Assembly (NCBI GenBank): GCA_015056255.1
Contig: SVGP01000009.1
Location: 40,529 to 104,528, forward strand
Origin: Clostridiales bacterium
Lineage (GTDB): Bacteria; Bacillota; Clostridia; Christensenellales; Aristaeellaceae
DNA length: 64,000 nucleotides
Direction of reading: 5' to 3'
Position 1 is the stretch's first letter. Each line of letters begins with the position of its first letter. Below are positions 35,866 to 45,323 of the stretch, one piece after another. The notes beneath the pieces were generated by a model that did not search any database, was not told the DNA's origin, and was given only the letters and a program-made list of their open reading frames with translations. The position numbers and the translations under genes were made by a program.

Positions 35866-36576
35866 TTAAACGATCGGCTTTAGTTCGCTTTGAAAGCTTT
35901 TCCACGCGCCCGTCATGGGCGGGGTGGAAACGAGGGTTACGGGCTGTTTTGTCGTCGGATGAAGAAAAGTCAGCTTGTGCGCCCAGAGCGCGATCTGCAT
36001 ACCGCTTTTTCCTCCGCCGTATCGGGCGTCGCCCCACAGGGGCAGGCCGCGTGAAGCGTGCTGGACGCGAATCTGGTGCTTTCGGCCGGTCAGAAGGGTG
36101 ACTTCGGTTAAGGTAAGGCCGTCTTTGTGCGCGATGGGATCAGAAATGAGACTGGCCTGTTTTGCGCCCTCCTCATTTGCTTTAGCGACCAAAACCATGC
36201 CGGTTTTTTCATTCTGCTTGAGGAAATCAGTGAATTCCGATTTCTCCGATAAACAGCCGTTTAAGACGGCGAAGTATTTTTTTTCCGTTTCATGGAATGA
36301 AAACTGGGCGCTTAAGCGGGCGGCGGCTTTGCTGGTTTTGGCAAATACCATGCAGCCGCCGACCGGCCTGTCGAGCCGGTGCACAAGGCCGACGTACACA
36401 TTTCCGGGCTTCATGTATTTATCCCGGATGTAGGATTTTAAAATATTCAACAAATCCATGTCGCCGCTTGCATCCGCCTGAACGGGCAGGTTTACAGGCT
36501 TTTCGACGCACAGAAGATGGTTGTCCTCATACAGAACGTTGATTGTCCATCTGCCGGTTTGAATTTTTTCGCTCAT
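35866..36576 (-). CDS. RluA-family RNA pseudouridine synthase
   Basis: A 236-residue enzyme that isomerises uridines in ribosomal or transfer RNA. The catalytic Asp69 lies in HRLDRPVGG, and GRKHQIRVQHAS is the other family motif. There is no N-terminal S4 domain, as in the shorter RluA branch. It begins 38 bases after the PlsC-like gene and is probably cotranscribed with it. The target position cannot be inferred. Confidence 0.88.
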   Translation of the reverse strand: MSEKIQTGRWTINVLYEDNHLLCVEKPVNLPVQADASGDMDLLNILKSYIRDKYMKPGNVYVGLVHRLDRPVGGCMVFAKTSKAAARLSAQFSFHETEKKYFAVLNGCLSEKSEFTDFLKQNEKTGMVLVAKANEEGAKQASLISDPIAHKDGLTLTEVTLLTGRKHQIRVQHASRGLPLWGDARYGGGKSGMQIALWAHKLTFLHPTTKQPVTLVSTPPMTGAWKSFQSELKPIV

Positions 36577-36614
36577 TGATTATCCGTTCCTATTATACGT
36601 GTTTTTGCGAAAGG

Positions 36615-37790
36615 TCATGCGCCCATGGACGCAAGCTCCCTGTGAGTGAAAAACCATCTGTACATATCGCGCGGATCATCGAAGATAAAGCGGTAGGACT
36701 GATGGGTGGTATTGATTTCGATAAAGTCGATATCGTTTAATACAAAGAACTGGAATGCGTCAAATTTCCACTCGAAATTCTCGTTTCCTTTAAAGAAAAG
36801 GCCGTCTTTGGAAAGGGTCAATTTTCCCTTGCCGCCTGAAGCATAGGTTCTATCGGAAATGGGCTTGGTCTGGATTTCGACGGTCTGGGAAAGGGCGAAA
36901 TCGTCCTTTTTCATGTCGTTTCTGATGTCGTTAAGCATGATGTCCGTCCACTCGTCCAGACGCTTGGGGCAAAAGCCGTTTTTCGCATGAAAAAAACCGA
37001 AGCTGTCGCGCTTGACCGAAAGGCCGCAGCTTGTGCAGACAAGGCTGTTTCCCTTTCTTTCAAGGCTGTGGCGTTTTTTGCAGTTGGGGCACACGTAGAG
37101 ATAGCGCATGAGGCGCTTTACGCTTCTTAAGCCCATAAAGCGCTTTTTATTTTCCTCCTGCCATTCCCAGTCGTTGAACCGAATTGCCTCCGCGATGTCC
37201 TTCTGAATCTGATCAGGAGGCGTCTTTTTGGCTTCCTCGGCGGTAAGAATGCGCTTTACCGTAATGTCCACGCGGCCTCTGTGAAAGCCGCCGAAGCGCG
37301 GCATGGTGAGAAAGCCGCCGCTTACGACCGCCGCGTACACGTCTACGCCCAACATTTTGGCAAGCATACCCGTTCCAGCCATCGGCTGCCACCCGTTTCT
37401 GCCGTCAAAGCTGGTCATAGCTTCGGGGTAAACCACCACGGGCTCTCCGGATTTGACGGTGTTGACGATGGTTCTGACCGCAACCAGGTCCATCGCGCCC
37501 TGAAGCTTTGGGATAAGGCCTAAAATCGGCAAAAACCAGGTGTAGAATTTATTGCGGTTGAATTCCCTTGCGCGCACGACGAAATGGGGCTTATGGGGCT
37601 TAAGCGCAAGCGACAGATGCATGAAGTCGAACATATGGGTGTGGTTTCCGAAAAAGATGGCGTTTCCCGACGGCTTTTCGCCCTCAAAATGCACGTGCGC
37701 ATTGAGTCCCACGCGCGAAATCAGGCGAAACAGGAAGAAAATAAACGCCTTTACGGCTCTTTTGAATCCCTTTGAAACCTTCTCCTTCAT
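36615..37790 (-). CDS. PlsC-like acyltransferase with C-terminal zinc ribbon
   Basis: A 391-residue protein. The N-terminal half is a 1-acylglycerol-3-phosphate acyltransferase fold: an N-terminal hydrophobic helix, the HX4D motif in NHTHMFD (about 50-55), and VYPEAMTSFDG in place of the usual EGTRS. After about residue 230 a CX2C..CX2C zinc ribbon (CPNCKKRH, VCTSCG) precedes a beta-rich domain not found in PlsC itself. The acyl acceptor is therefore uncertain. GGGGAG lies before the ATG. Confidence 0.78.
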   Translation of the reverse strand: MKEKVSKGFKRAVKAFIFFLFRLISRVGLNAHVHFEGEKPSGNAIFFGNHTHMFDFMHLSLALKPHKPHFVVRAREFNRNKFYTWFLPILGLIPKLQGAMDLVAVRTIVNTVKSGEPVVVYPEAMTSFDGRNGWQPMAGTGMLAKMLGVDVYAAVVSGGFLTMPRFGGFHRGRVDITVKRILTAEEAKKTPPDQIQKDIAEAIRFNDWEWQEENKKRFMGLRSVKRLMRYLYVCPNCKKRHSLERKGNSLVCTSCGLSVKRDSFGFFHAKNGFCPKRLDEWTDIMLNDIRNDMKKDDFALSQTVEIQTKPISDRTYASGGKGKLTLSKDGLFFKGNENFEWKFDAFQFFVLNDIDFIEINTTHQSYRFIFDDPRDMYRWFFTHRELASMGA

Positions 37791-37941
37791 GCCAACAACT
37801 CCCCAGTGTAATAATGTAGGAATTCTATCACACCATAATGCAAATTGTAAATCACAAGCGGGTTATTTTATCAAAATATGCTTTCCAAAGCGCGCGAATT
37901 TTTGTAAAATAAAAATAAACAAAAAAAGGCGGGTGGAAAGA

Positions 37942-38544
37942 ATGATTTTATATATGATTCGCCACGGAGAAAGCGAAAGCAATGCGGGCCATTTTCATTC
38001 CGGCTGGTCGTGCGTGCATCTGACGGAAAAGGGCCGAAAGCAGGCCGCGGAAACAGGAAAGCTGATTAAGCATATCCAAATCGACGAATTGTACGTAAGC
38101 GACGTTTTACGAACGCAGGAAACCGCCGAAATCATCTTTCCCGGCAGGGAACGGACGTTTATGCCCTTGGCAAGAGAACTTGACACAACGCCCATGAAAG
38201 GTAAAACTAAACGTCAGATGACCGAAATCTTTGGAGAAAAATATTTATCCTGCCGCGAAAAATTCGATTATTCGCCCCTGGGCATCGACTGCGAATCCTT
38301 ACATCACCTGTCCATGCGCGCTGACCAGCTGCTGAGATGGGCGCAAAATCATGAGGATAAACAAATCTGCATTGTTTCCCACGCGGGCATGATCAAGGCG
38401 GTGGCCAGCCGTGTGCTTGGGATGGAAATCGATTTATTTGCCTTTTCCTGCGACAACGCCTCCGTCAGCGCGTTTGAGTTTTCAAACGGCACGTGGAAAC
38501 TGAAAAACTGGAATATAACGCCCATGGAGCTTAAAACCGAATAA
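37942..38544 (+). CDS. Histidine phosphatase family protein
   Basis: A 200-residue phosphoglycerate mutase-like phosphatase. The RHG motif (MIRHGESESN, residues 5-14) supplies the phosphorylated His, and VSHAGMIKA the second catalytic His. ATG at 37942 is preceded by GGTGGAAAG. The substrate is unknown; family members act on sugar phosphates, alpha-ribazole phosphate and others. It is followed after 14 bases by the NifU-like gene, so they are probably cotranscribed. Confidence 0.85.
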   Translation: MILYMIRHGESESNAGHFHSGWSCVHLTEKGRKQAAETGKLIKHIQIDELYVSDVLRTQETAEIIFPGRERTFMPLARELDTTPMKGKTKRQMTEIFGEKYLSCREKFDYSPLGIDCESLHHLSMRADQLLRWAQNHEDKQICIVSHAGMIKAVASRVLGMEIDLFAFSCDNASVSAFEFSNGTWKLKNWNITPMELKTE

Positions 38545-38558
38545 AGGCGGAATGCAAA

Positions 38559-38792
38559 ATGAAGGATTTTATCGAAAAAACGCTCGGTGCGCGCCTTCAG
38601 GGCGACGGCGGCTGGGTGGAGTTTGAAAAGCTGGAAGAAGGCGAGCTGACGCTTGTTTTCCGGGGCGAATGCTCCAAATGCCTGATTTTAAACCGCTGCT
38701 GCGACTGGATTCGGGAAAAGGTAAAGGAAAACTTCGGCCTTGACGTAACCGTCGCCGCCGTTCGCAAAAAGCCGTATTTCTGGGACAAATGA
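38559..38792 (+). CDS. Small NifU C-terminal-like protein
   Basis: A 77-residue protein. GDGGWVEFEKLEEGELTLVF followed by RGECSKC resembles the NifU C-terminal scaffold domain (DGG..GxCxxC). Cys38 and Cys41 form the CX2C pair and two more cysteines follow at 47-48. Such domains carry transient iron-sulfur clusters. No other cluster-assembly gene is adjacent. AAGGCGG precedes the ATG. The assignment is moderate because only the motif region matches. Confidence 0.5.
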   Translation: MKDFIEKTLGARLQGDGGWVEFEKLEEGELTLVFRGECSKCLILNRCCDWIREKVKENFGLDVTVAAVRKKPYFWDK

Positions 38793-38808
38793 GGAGGAAG
38801 ACGCATAC

Positions 38809-41793
38809 ATGGCGCATGTAAAAGTAGTCAGAAGATCTCTTCGTCCCGAGGAATGGACGAAGATGCGCGTTTCATGGCTCGAAAGAGGCATCTGTAGGGA
38901 AAAATTTGAGATTACAGATCTTTTCATTCGCGACGCCGTTCAGAAAGGCGAAAACGAATATGAAATGGACGGAGACTGGCGAAGCCTTCAAAAGGGAGAC
39001 ATGTACTTTACGCCCGACGGCACGGCGTTTCTCAAGGGAAAAGTTACCGTTCCCTCGCATTTCAGGGGCGAAAAGGTGTATTTTTCGCTCAAAACCGCCG
39101 CCGAAATGATTGTGAAAGCCAACGGCGTATACGTGGGCGGCGTGGACCCGAACAGAGAGCGCATCCTGCTTTCGGACTATGCGGACGCAGACGAAATCGA
39201 ATTTGACATCGAAGCCTACAACCGCTCAAAGCCCGACGACGAAAGAAACGTGGCCACCTTGTCCGTTCGCGGCTGCAGGCAGGTGTTTGAAGGCGCGTAT
39301 CTTGCACTGGTAAACGAGGACGTTTTAAGCCTTTATTACGACTGCATATTGTTTCTGGACATTGCCGAATGCGAGTATTTCAACGAGGATCTTCGCAAAT
39401 TTCTGTTTGCCCAACTCAATGATGCGCTGAATTTTGTGGATTTTGACACCTTTGAGGGCGTAAAAGAAGCCGCAGATTATATCGAAAAGCACATCTATGC
39501 AAACGATGATTTCAGAGGAAACGGCGACGTTGCCCTTGTGGGACATTCGCATCTGGACATCGCCTATTACTGGCGGCGCATCCACGCGGTTCAGAAAAAC
39601 GCACGAACCGTGCTTATTCAAATGCGCCTGATGGACAGATATCCCGAGTTCAAATATACTCATACGCAGGCGTATACCTACGAACTGCTCCAAAAATACT
39701 ATCCCGCGCTTTTTGAGGAGCTCAAAGAAAAAGTCGCCTCCGGTCAGTTTGAGCCGGTCGGCAGCATGTATGTGGAGCCGGACTGCAATGTGCCCGCATG
39801 CGAAAGCCTGATCCGCCAGCTTCTCTACGGGCAGAATTATTTCAAAAAAACCTTCGGAAAAATCTGCGACAACGCGTGGCTGCCGGACGTTTTCGGAAAC
39901 AGCTGGATCCTCCCCCAGATTCTCAAAAAAGCGGGCGTGGACTTTTTCGTGTCCAACAAAATGTCCACTTGGAACGACACCAACCGCTTCCCGCACAACA
40001 ACTTTATCTGGCGCGGCATTGACGGAAGCGAGGTATATGCCTGCGTTCCGCCCACGCATTTTATCACATGGAACATGCCCAGCCAGATTCAAGGCAACTG
40101 GGAGGCCTATCAGGACAAGGAAACGGGCGGCGCAACCTTAAGCATGTATGGCTACGGCGACGGCGGAAGCGGCGTGACCGAGGAAATGCTTGAAATGGCC
40201 CGCCGATTTGACCGCATCAGCTGCATGCCGAAAACGCGCATCATGGGCGGCAGCGAGTTTTTGAATCAAAACCTCAGAAACAACAAAAGCCTTGAAACCT
40301 GGGACGGCGAACTCTATCTTGAAATGCACAGGGGCACGTTTACAACCAAAAGCGAAATGAAAAAGGTCAACCGCGAACTGGAATTCAAATTGCGCGACCT
40401 CGAGCTTCTCTGCGCTCTTGAAAGCCTTTCGGGGAAAGCATACCCTGCGGAGGAGATCCGCGAAATCTGGAAAAAGCTTCTGATCAACCATTTCCACGAC
40501 ATCCTGCCCGGATCGCACATCCATCCCGTGTTCGAAGACGCGATGCGCGATTTTGAGGAAGTCCGCGCCCGTGCGGACAAGCTTCTTTCTTCCTTCAGGG
40601 GCGATAGCCATTTTAATACCCTGAACTTTGAAAGAAGCGAGGTAACGTTCATCGAGGATGAAAACGGATGGGACACGCGCCTTGGCAAAAATGGATTCTG
40701 GAAAAAGGCGACTGGGCCCGGCCTTTCGAAAATAAACCTTAAGCCGACGCATGGCGATTCCGACTGGATCAGGGTATCCGAAAACGGTGCGCTTGAAATC
40801 GAAACGCCCGTCTACCACGCAAAAATGAACGCGGACGGAAGCTTTTCATCCCTTTTCGACAAGGCGCTTGATCGCGAATGGGTCAAAGAGGGTGCGGGCT
40901 TTAACAAGCTTCATCTGTATGCCGACATGCCCGGCCTGTACGACGCGTGGGACATTCTGCCCAATTACAAGGACGTGGAAAAGAATCTTTCCGTCGTTTC
41001 ACCGCTTCATTTTGTGCATGCGGACGGCGAAAGCGCGCTTTTCAAGAGCGAAATCAAAAGCGAGAAAAGCGATTTTACCATGCTCATCCGCTTTTTCAAG
41101 GACAGCCGCTTAATCGACGTTGAGCTTTTATCCAACTGGCACGAAAAGCACAAGCTTCTAAAGGCGAATTTTGGCCCCGATATCGTGACGAGAGAAATTG
41201 TTTGCGATACCTCCGCCGGCGCCATCAAACGCAGCCTTACCAAGAACACAACGTGGGAAAAGGCGAGGTTTGAGGTCTGCCACCACAAGTGGTTCGATCT
41301 TTCCGAAAGCGGCGCGGGCGTTGCGGTGATCAATAAGAGCAAATACGGCGCTGGTCTGGAAGCGGGCGAGGTTTCCTTAAGCCTTCTTCGCGCGACCGAA
41401 CGCCCGGACGTAACTGCGGACATCGGAGAGCACGATTTTATCTACGCCATCTTCCCGCACGAGGGCGATTATGCAACGGGCAGGGTCAACAAATGCGCGT
41501 TTGAATACAATGTGCCGCTTGAAAAGTATGAAATGCATGTTCCGGAAGATATCAAAGCCGCCGTGTGCGATTCAGGTCTGTTCCTTCAGAGCATGAAGCT
41601 TTCAGAGGACGGACGCATGCTCGTTCTGCGCCTTACGGAAACCGACGGCGCGAGGGGCAGGATTGATTTCGGAAGGGAAGTTTCGGTTTTAAACCTCTTG
41701 GAAGAAGAAACGGAAAGGGCTTCCGCGATTGCCTATCATCCCTTCGAAATCCTGACAGTCGGAATCGGGCTTTTTAAGGAGATGCCGGTATAA
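38809..41793 (+). CDS. Alpha-mannosidase, GH38 (long form)
   Basis: A 994-residue cytoplasmic enzyme. A beta-sandwich N-terminal domain (to about 240) precedes the GH38 catalytic domain with zinc motif HSHLDIAYYW (about 245) and nucleophile Asp in WLPDVFGNSW (about 358). The middle helical domain has the INHFHDILPGSHI signature, and a long C-terminal beta domain follows. GGAGG lies before the ATG. No signal peptide. It starts 16 bases after the NifU-like gene. A second, shorter GH38 gene faces it across the repeat array. Confidence 0.88.
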   Translation: MAHVKVVRRSLRPEEWTKMRVSWLERGICREKFEITDLFIRDAVQKGENEYEMDGDWRSLQKGDMYFTPDGTAFLKGKVTVPSHFRGEKVYFSLKTAAEMIVKANGVYVGGVDPNRERILLSDYADADEIEFDIEAYNRSKPDDERNVATLSVRGCRQVFEGAYLALVNEDVLSLYYDCILFLDIAECEYFNEDLRKFLFAQLNDALNFVDFDTFEGVKEAADYIEKHIYANDDFRGNGDVALVGHSHLDIAYYWRRIHAVQKNARTVLIQMRLMDRYPEFKYTHTQAYTYELLQKYYPALFEELKEKVASGQFEPVGSMYVEPDCNVPACESLIRQLLYGQNYFKKTFGKICDNAWLPDVFGNSWILPQILKKAGVDFFVSNKMSTWNDTNRFPHNNFIWRGIDGSEVYACVPPTHFITWNMPSQIQGNWEAYQDKETGGATLSMYGYGDGGSGVTEEMLEMARRFDRISCMPKTRIMGGSEFLNQNLRNNKSLETWDGELYLEMHRGTFTTKSEMKKVNRELEFKLRDLELLCALESLSGKAYPAEEIREIWKKLLINHFHDILPGSHIHPVFEDAMRDFEEVRARADKLLSSFRGDSHFNTLNFERSEVTFIEDENGWDTRLGKNGFWKKATGPGLSKINLKPTHGDSDWIRVSENGALEIETPVYHAKMNADGSFSSLFDKALDREWVKEGAGFNKLHLYADMPGLYDAWDILPNYKDVEKNLSVVSPLHFVHADGESALFKSEIKSEKSDFTMLIRFFKDSRLIDVELLSNWHEKHKLLKANFGPDIVTREIVCDTSAGAIKRSLTKNTTWEKARFEVCHHKWFDLSESGAGVAVINKSKYGAGLEAGEVSLSLLRATERPDVTADIGEHDFIYAIFPHEGDYATGRVNKCAFEYNVPLEKYEMHVPEDIKAAVCDSGLFLQSMKLSEDGRMLVLRLTETDGARGRIDFGREVSVLNLLEEETERASAIAYHPFEILTVGIGLFKEMPV

Positions 41794-41847
41794 AAATCAT
41801 TTGTCTTTTAATCGCATCCCTTGCGCTTGTGATGGCTATATATGGTC

Positions 41848-41988
41848 ATGGGGCGCGTATCCGCACTGGAAGGTGGTCAATGGCTATCCATTCACGACGA
41901 TGGAACGTTTCGCTATATCGCGTCCATTTACGACGTGATCGCATGGGAAAGCCGATTTTACCCTGATCTATCCCCCGGAAAACCGTAG
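41848..41988 (+). pseudogene. Possible gene remnant before the tandem array
   Basis: A 46-codon frame reads GGQWLSIHDDGTFRYIASIY and continues DVIAWESRFYPDLSPGKP. It has no ribosome binding site and stops inside the first repeat unit. The composition looks protein-like, and neighbouring frames also look coding (WGAYPHWKVVNGYPF), which suggests a frameshifted fragment. I cannot name the parent gene. Confidence 0.25.
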
Positions 41989-42857
41989 GGATTCAGACCG
42001 AAAGCGAAACGACTGCGCAGTCCGTCATCGCGGATGATATTACATTCATCCGCCCCCCCTTCGGAATCGAAAAAACATCCGTTATAAAGTTAGCGCGGGC
42101 GATCAATGATCGCCCCTACAGTCAGATATTTAATCTTTACTATGTAGGGGCGTGCATTGCACGCCCGCGCTGATTATATGACACTAGTTTATCTACACCC
42201 CGCAAGCCGTAGGGATTCAGACCGAAAGCGAAACGACTGCGCAGTCCGTCATCGTGGACGATATTACATTCATCCACACCCCTCTTCGGAATCGTAAAAC
42301 ATCCGCTATAAAGTTAGCGCGGGCGATCAATGATCGCCCCTACAGTCAGATATTTAATCTTTACTACATGTAGGGGCGTGCATTGCACGCCCGCGCTGAT
42401 TATATGACACTAGTTTATCTACACCCCGCAAGCCGTAGGGATTCAGACCGAAAGCGAAACGACTGCGCAGTCCGTCATCGCGGATGATATTACATTCATC
42501 CGCATCACCCCTTCGGAATCGTAAAACATCCGCTATAAAGTTAGCGCGGGCGATCAATGATCGCCCCTACAGTCAGATATTTAATCTTTACTACATGTAG
42601 GGGCGTGCATTGCACGCCCGCGCTGATTATATGACACTAGTTTATCTACACCCCGCAAGCCGTATGGATTCAGACCGAGCGCGAAACGACTGCGCAGTCC
42701 GTCATCGTGGACGATATTACATTCATCCGCATCACCCCTCCGGAATCGTAAAACATCCGCTATAAAGTTAGCGCGGGCGATCAATGATCGCCCCTACAGT
42801 CAGATATTTAATCTTTACTACATGTAGGGGCGTGCATTGCACGCCCGCGCTGATTTT
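41984..42857. repeat. Tandem array of four copies of a unit of about 226 bp
   Basis: Copies start at CGTAGGGATTCAGACCG (41984), again at 42208 and 42434, and at 42661 with one change, giving periods of 224, 226 and 227 bases. Each copy holds a palindrome GCGGGCGATCAATGATCGCC, an AT-rich spacer and a second palindrome GGGGCGTGCATTGCACGCCC. These are the two units seen at 29766-29846. The copies differ by a few substitutions and small indels. Short frames within them are not genes. The array fills most of the gap between two convergent GH38 genes. Confidence 0.9.
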
Positions 42858-42871
42858 GGTGATGCTCTTCA

Positions 42872-45310
42872 TTACGCCCCGAATTCCGGAATGTCGATTT
42901 CCGAGATTTCCTTTTCCTCATCATCCGGTACAAACACGGTTTTGATTTCAAAGGGCTTAAACGCGAGCGCAAACATTCGATTCATGAGCCTAAACTCGAT
43001 CTTTGCATCCGTCTGTCTGCCCATCGATTCATACAGGCGCAGAACCGCACCTTTTTTGTTTTCGGATTTTTTGAGCGCGCGAAGAACGATATTTCCCTTG
43101 TCAATCGAAATTCCGCTGAACATACGGGGGAGCGGCCCTTCATGGTAGGTTTCGACGATAGCCGAAAGGGGTTCATTTAAAAGAGCCGCGCGGTTCTGAA
43201 CGCCGCTTCCCTCAAGCGCACCCTCGAAGGGATAGATTCGGTAGGTGAAATCGGTTCTTCCGATCTGCATAAATTCCATGTCTTCGTCGCGCGTTGCCTG
43301 ACCGTAGTGGTCGGCAAAGGCCGAGGTGTTGATAAAGGTCTGGCGGATTTCGTCCCCGGGTGCGCAGGAGGAGTTCGATCCCGCGTTCAGAATCGCAACG
43401 CCGCCGTTTTCGTCAAATCCCGAAATCCATCTCTGGCTCGGCTCTTCCTCGCCCGTCGGCTTTCGCTCGATTGCGCCAAAGGGGATCTCGGCCGCAAAAC
43501 GCATACCTTTGGTATTCGGCGCAAGGCAAACCTTCAGCATCGCATGTCTGGTTTCCATATACGCGCTGGTTTTTACCTCGATAACGTCGCTTTCGTCCGT
43601 CAGGATGTAGTCGCGAACGAGTTTATTTTCACCTAAGCTGCTCTCTGCGCGCAGACATACGCGCACCGGGCCGTCCTCCTTGATCGTTAAGCGGACGTTT
43701 CCAAACGCGCCGATTTCCTTGTCAAAGGTGAACAGGTTGTGCGCCCAGGTGTCCGCATGGGTGATGTCGGTCAGAATGGTTCTCATCGGGCGTTTGAGCG
43801 CGTTTTTGCCGGATTTTTTGAGGATAATTCTCTCAATTTCGCCGGTAACAGGCGAAATTTCAGCGCGCAGGAATTTGTTTTCAATCGCAGTTTCGCTGAC
43901 GGACAGGCTTTCGTTTTTTTCTTTGCGCTTGTCTTCGCCCTTCATGTGCATCCAGTATACGTTGTAGCCCAGCGGCGGAACCTTCGCGGAAAACAGCGTG
44001 TCCCATTTGTCCGTGCCGTTTGTGCGGCCGGATCGGATTTTCTGAACGGGAACGTCGTTTCCGTCGTCATCCGTCACGCGCATGCCCTCGCTGTACACGC
44101 TGACGGCAGCGTTTGCTTCAAACGCATGCGGGTTGAACACCACAACCGGCGTTCCGTAGCCGGACACGTTCCACCGCCAGAAGTGATTTTCCTTACTTCT
44201 GACGAGCGCCTTTTCGCCCTTCACCGTGTCGATCGCCCACGAAAGCCTTTGAAGCGCGAAATTTTCCGCGTGGTCGGCCTCCGAGTACGCGTATTTCAGA
44301 TCCGTGATCATTTCATCCAGCGCTTCCTTGATGCTGCAGCCGCCCAGAAGATCGTGGAACTCGTTGAATAAAAGCGTTTTCCACGCGCGGGACAAATCCT
44401 TCACGCCGATTCCCGTGAGCTTTTCCGCGATCACGCCGAAGGTTTCCGCTGATAAGAGCTTGTTTTCGGTTTTCCTTAATTGCATTTTGGAATCCGCATG
44501 CGTGGAATAACAGCCGCTGGCGTGGTGCTGAAGCTCGCCCGACCATGTGGGCAAATCCGCGCCTTCAAGCGATTCAAAATACGAATCGGGATCTGCGTAA
44601 TGAACGCCTGCATCCGGGTGCGCCTCTTTCCATGCCTCGACCTCGTTTAAACATTTGATCGTAGGCCCGCCGCCGTGGTTTCCCACGCCGTAGAAGCACA
44701 TCATATTGTAGCCGTATTTTTCGGACAATTTCAGCGTCTCTTCGATTCGCCACACAATGTCCTCGCCGCAGTAGCCCCACGGGATGCGAAACGCCTTTAC
44801 GGTGCTGCCGTCAACGCCCTTCCACAAAAGCGCTCCTTCGGGAACAGAGGCATTTTCATTCATCATCGGGCGCATCCACACGTAATTGATGATGCCGGAA
44901 AGGTTCAGAATCTGCGGAAGCTGTCCGTTGTGGCCGAAGGTGTCCACATTGTAGCCGGTTTTGACGGTCACGCCGAATTTTTCTTTAAAATACCTTTGGC
45001 TTACAAGAAGCTGACGCGCAATGGATTCGCCGCTTAACGAGTTCATGTCCGGCTGCACCCACATGCCGCCGACAATCTTCCACCGGCCTTCGTCTACGCG
45101 CTTTTTGATTTCACAAAACATCTCCGGCGCGTTTTCCTCCACCCATTCATAGTAGGAAGCGCACGCGCAGGTAAACACATAGCCTTCAAATTCATTCATT
45201 CGGTCCAGCGCCGACTGAAACGTTGCCTTGATCTCGTGAAAGCCTTCCTTCCATGTCCAAAGCCACACGGGATCCAGATGCGCGTTTCCGATCAGATACA
45301 CTCTGTCCAT
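42872..45310 (-). CDS. Alpha-mannosidase, GH38 (short form)
   Basis: An 812-residue enzyme. The zinc motif NAHLDPVWLW sits at residues 9-18 (His11, Asp13) and the nucleophile Asp123 is in GYNVDTFGH. LLFNEFHDLLGGCSI is the helical-domain signature. It lacks the N-terminal beta domain of the neighbouring 994-residue GH38, so the two are different subfamilies rather than a recent duplication. No signal peptide. The membrane-protein gene upstream ends 13 bases before its start, so the two may share a transcript. Confidence 0.88.
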   Translation of the reverse strand: MDRVYLIGNAHLDPVWLWTWKEGFHEIKATFQSALDRMNEFEGYVFTCACASYYEWVEENAPEMFCEIKKRVDEGRWKIVGGMWVQPDMNSLSGESIARQLLVSQRYFKEKFGVTVKTGYNVDTFGHNGQLPQILNLSGIINYVWMRPMMNENASVPEGALLWKGVDGSTVKAFRIPWGYCGEDIVWRIEETLKLSEKYGYNMMCFYGVGNHGGGPTIKCLNEVEAWKEAHPDAGVHYADPDSYFESLEGADLPTWSGELQHHASGCYSTHADSKMQLRKTENKLLSAETFGVIAEKLTGIGVKDLSRAWKTLLFNEFHDLLGGCSIKEALDEMITDLKYAYSEADHAENFALQRLSWAIDTVKGEKALVRSKENHFWRWNVSGYGTPVVVFNPHAFEANAAVSVYSEGMRVTDDDGNDVPVQKIRSGRTNGTDKWDTLFSAKVPPLGYNVYWMHMKGEDKRKEKNESLSVSETAIENKFLRAEISPVTGEIERIILKKSGKNALKRPMRTILTDITHADTWAHNLFTFDKEIGAFGNVRLTIKEDGPVRVCLRAESSLGENKLVRDYILTDESDVIEVKTSAYMETRHAMLKVCLAPNTKGMRFAAEIPFGAIERKPTGEEEPSQRWISGFDENGGVAILNAGSNSSCAPGDEIRQTFINTSAFADHYGQATRDEDMEFMQIGRTDFTYRIYPFEGALEGSGVQNRAALLNEPLSAIVETYHEGPLPRMFSGISIDKGNIVLRALKKSENKKGAVLRLYESMGRQTDAKIEFRLMNRMFALAFKPFEIKTVFVPDDEEKEISEIDIPEFGA

Positions 45311-45323
45311 TTCCGTATCCTCC

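Noticed and set aside
42354..42784. Two 67-codon minus-strand frames that are nearly identical
   Set aside because: They are the repeat units of the tandem array read as protein; the similarity follows from the DNA repeat.
41984..42857. CRISPR array
   Set aside because: The period is about 226 bases and the whole unit is repeated, with no short direct repeat, no unique spacers and no cas genes.
43739..44371. A 210-codon plus-strand frame
   Set aside because: Antisense to the GH38 gene, which has full family motifs.
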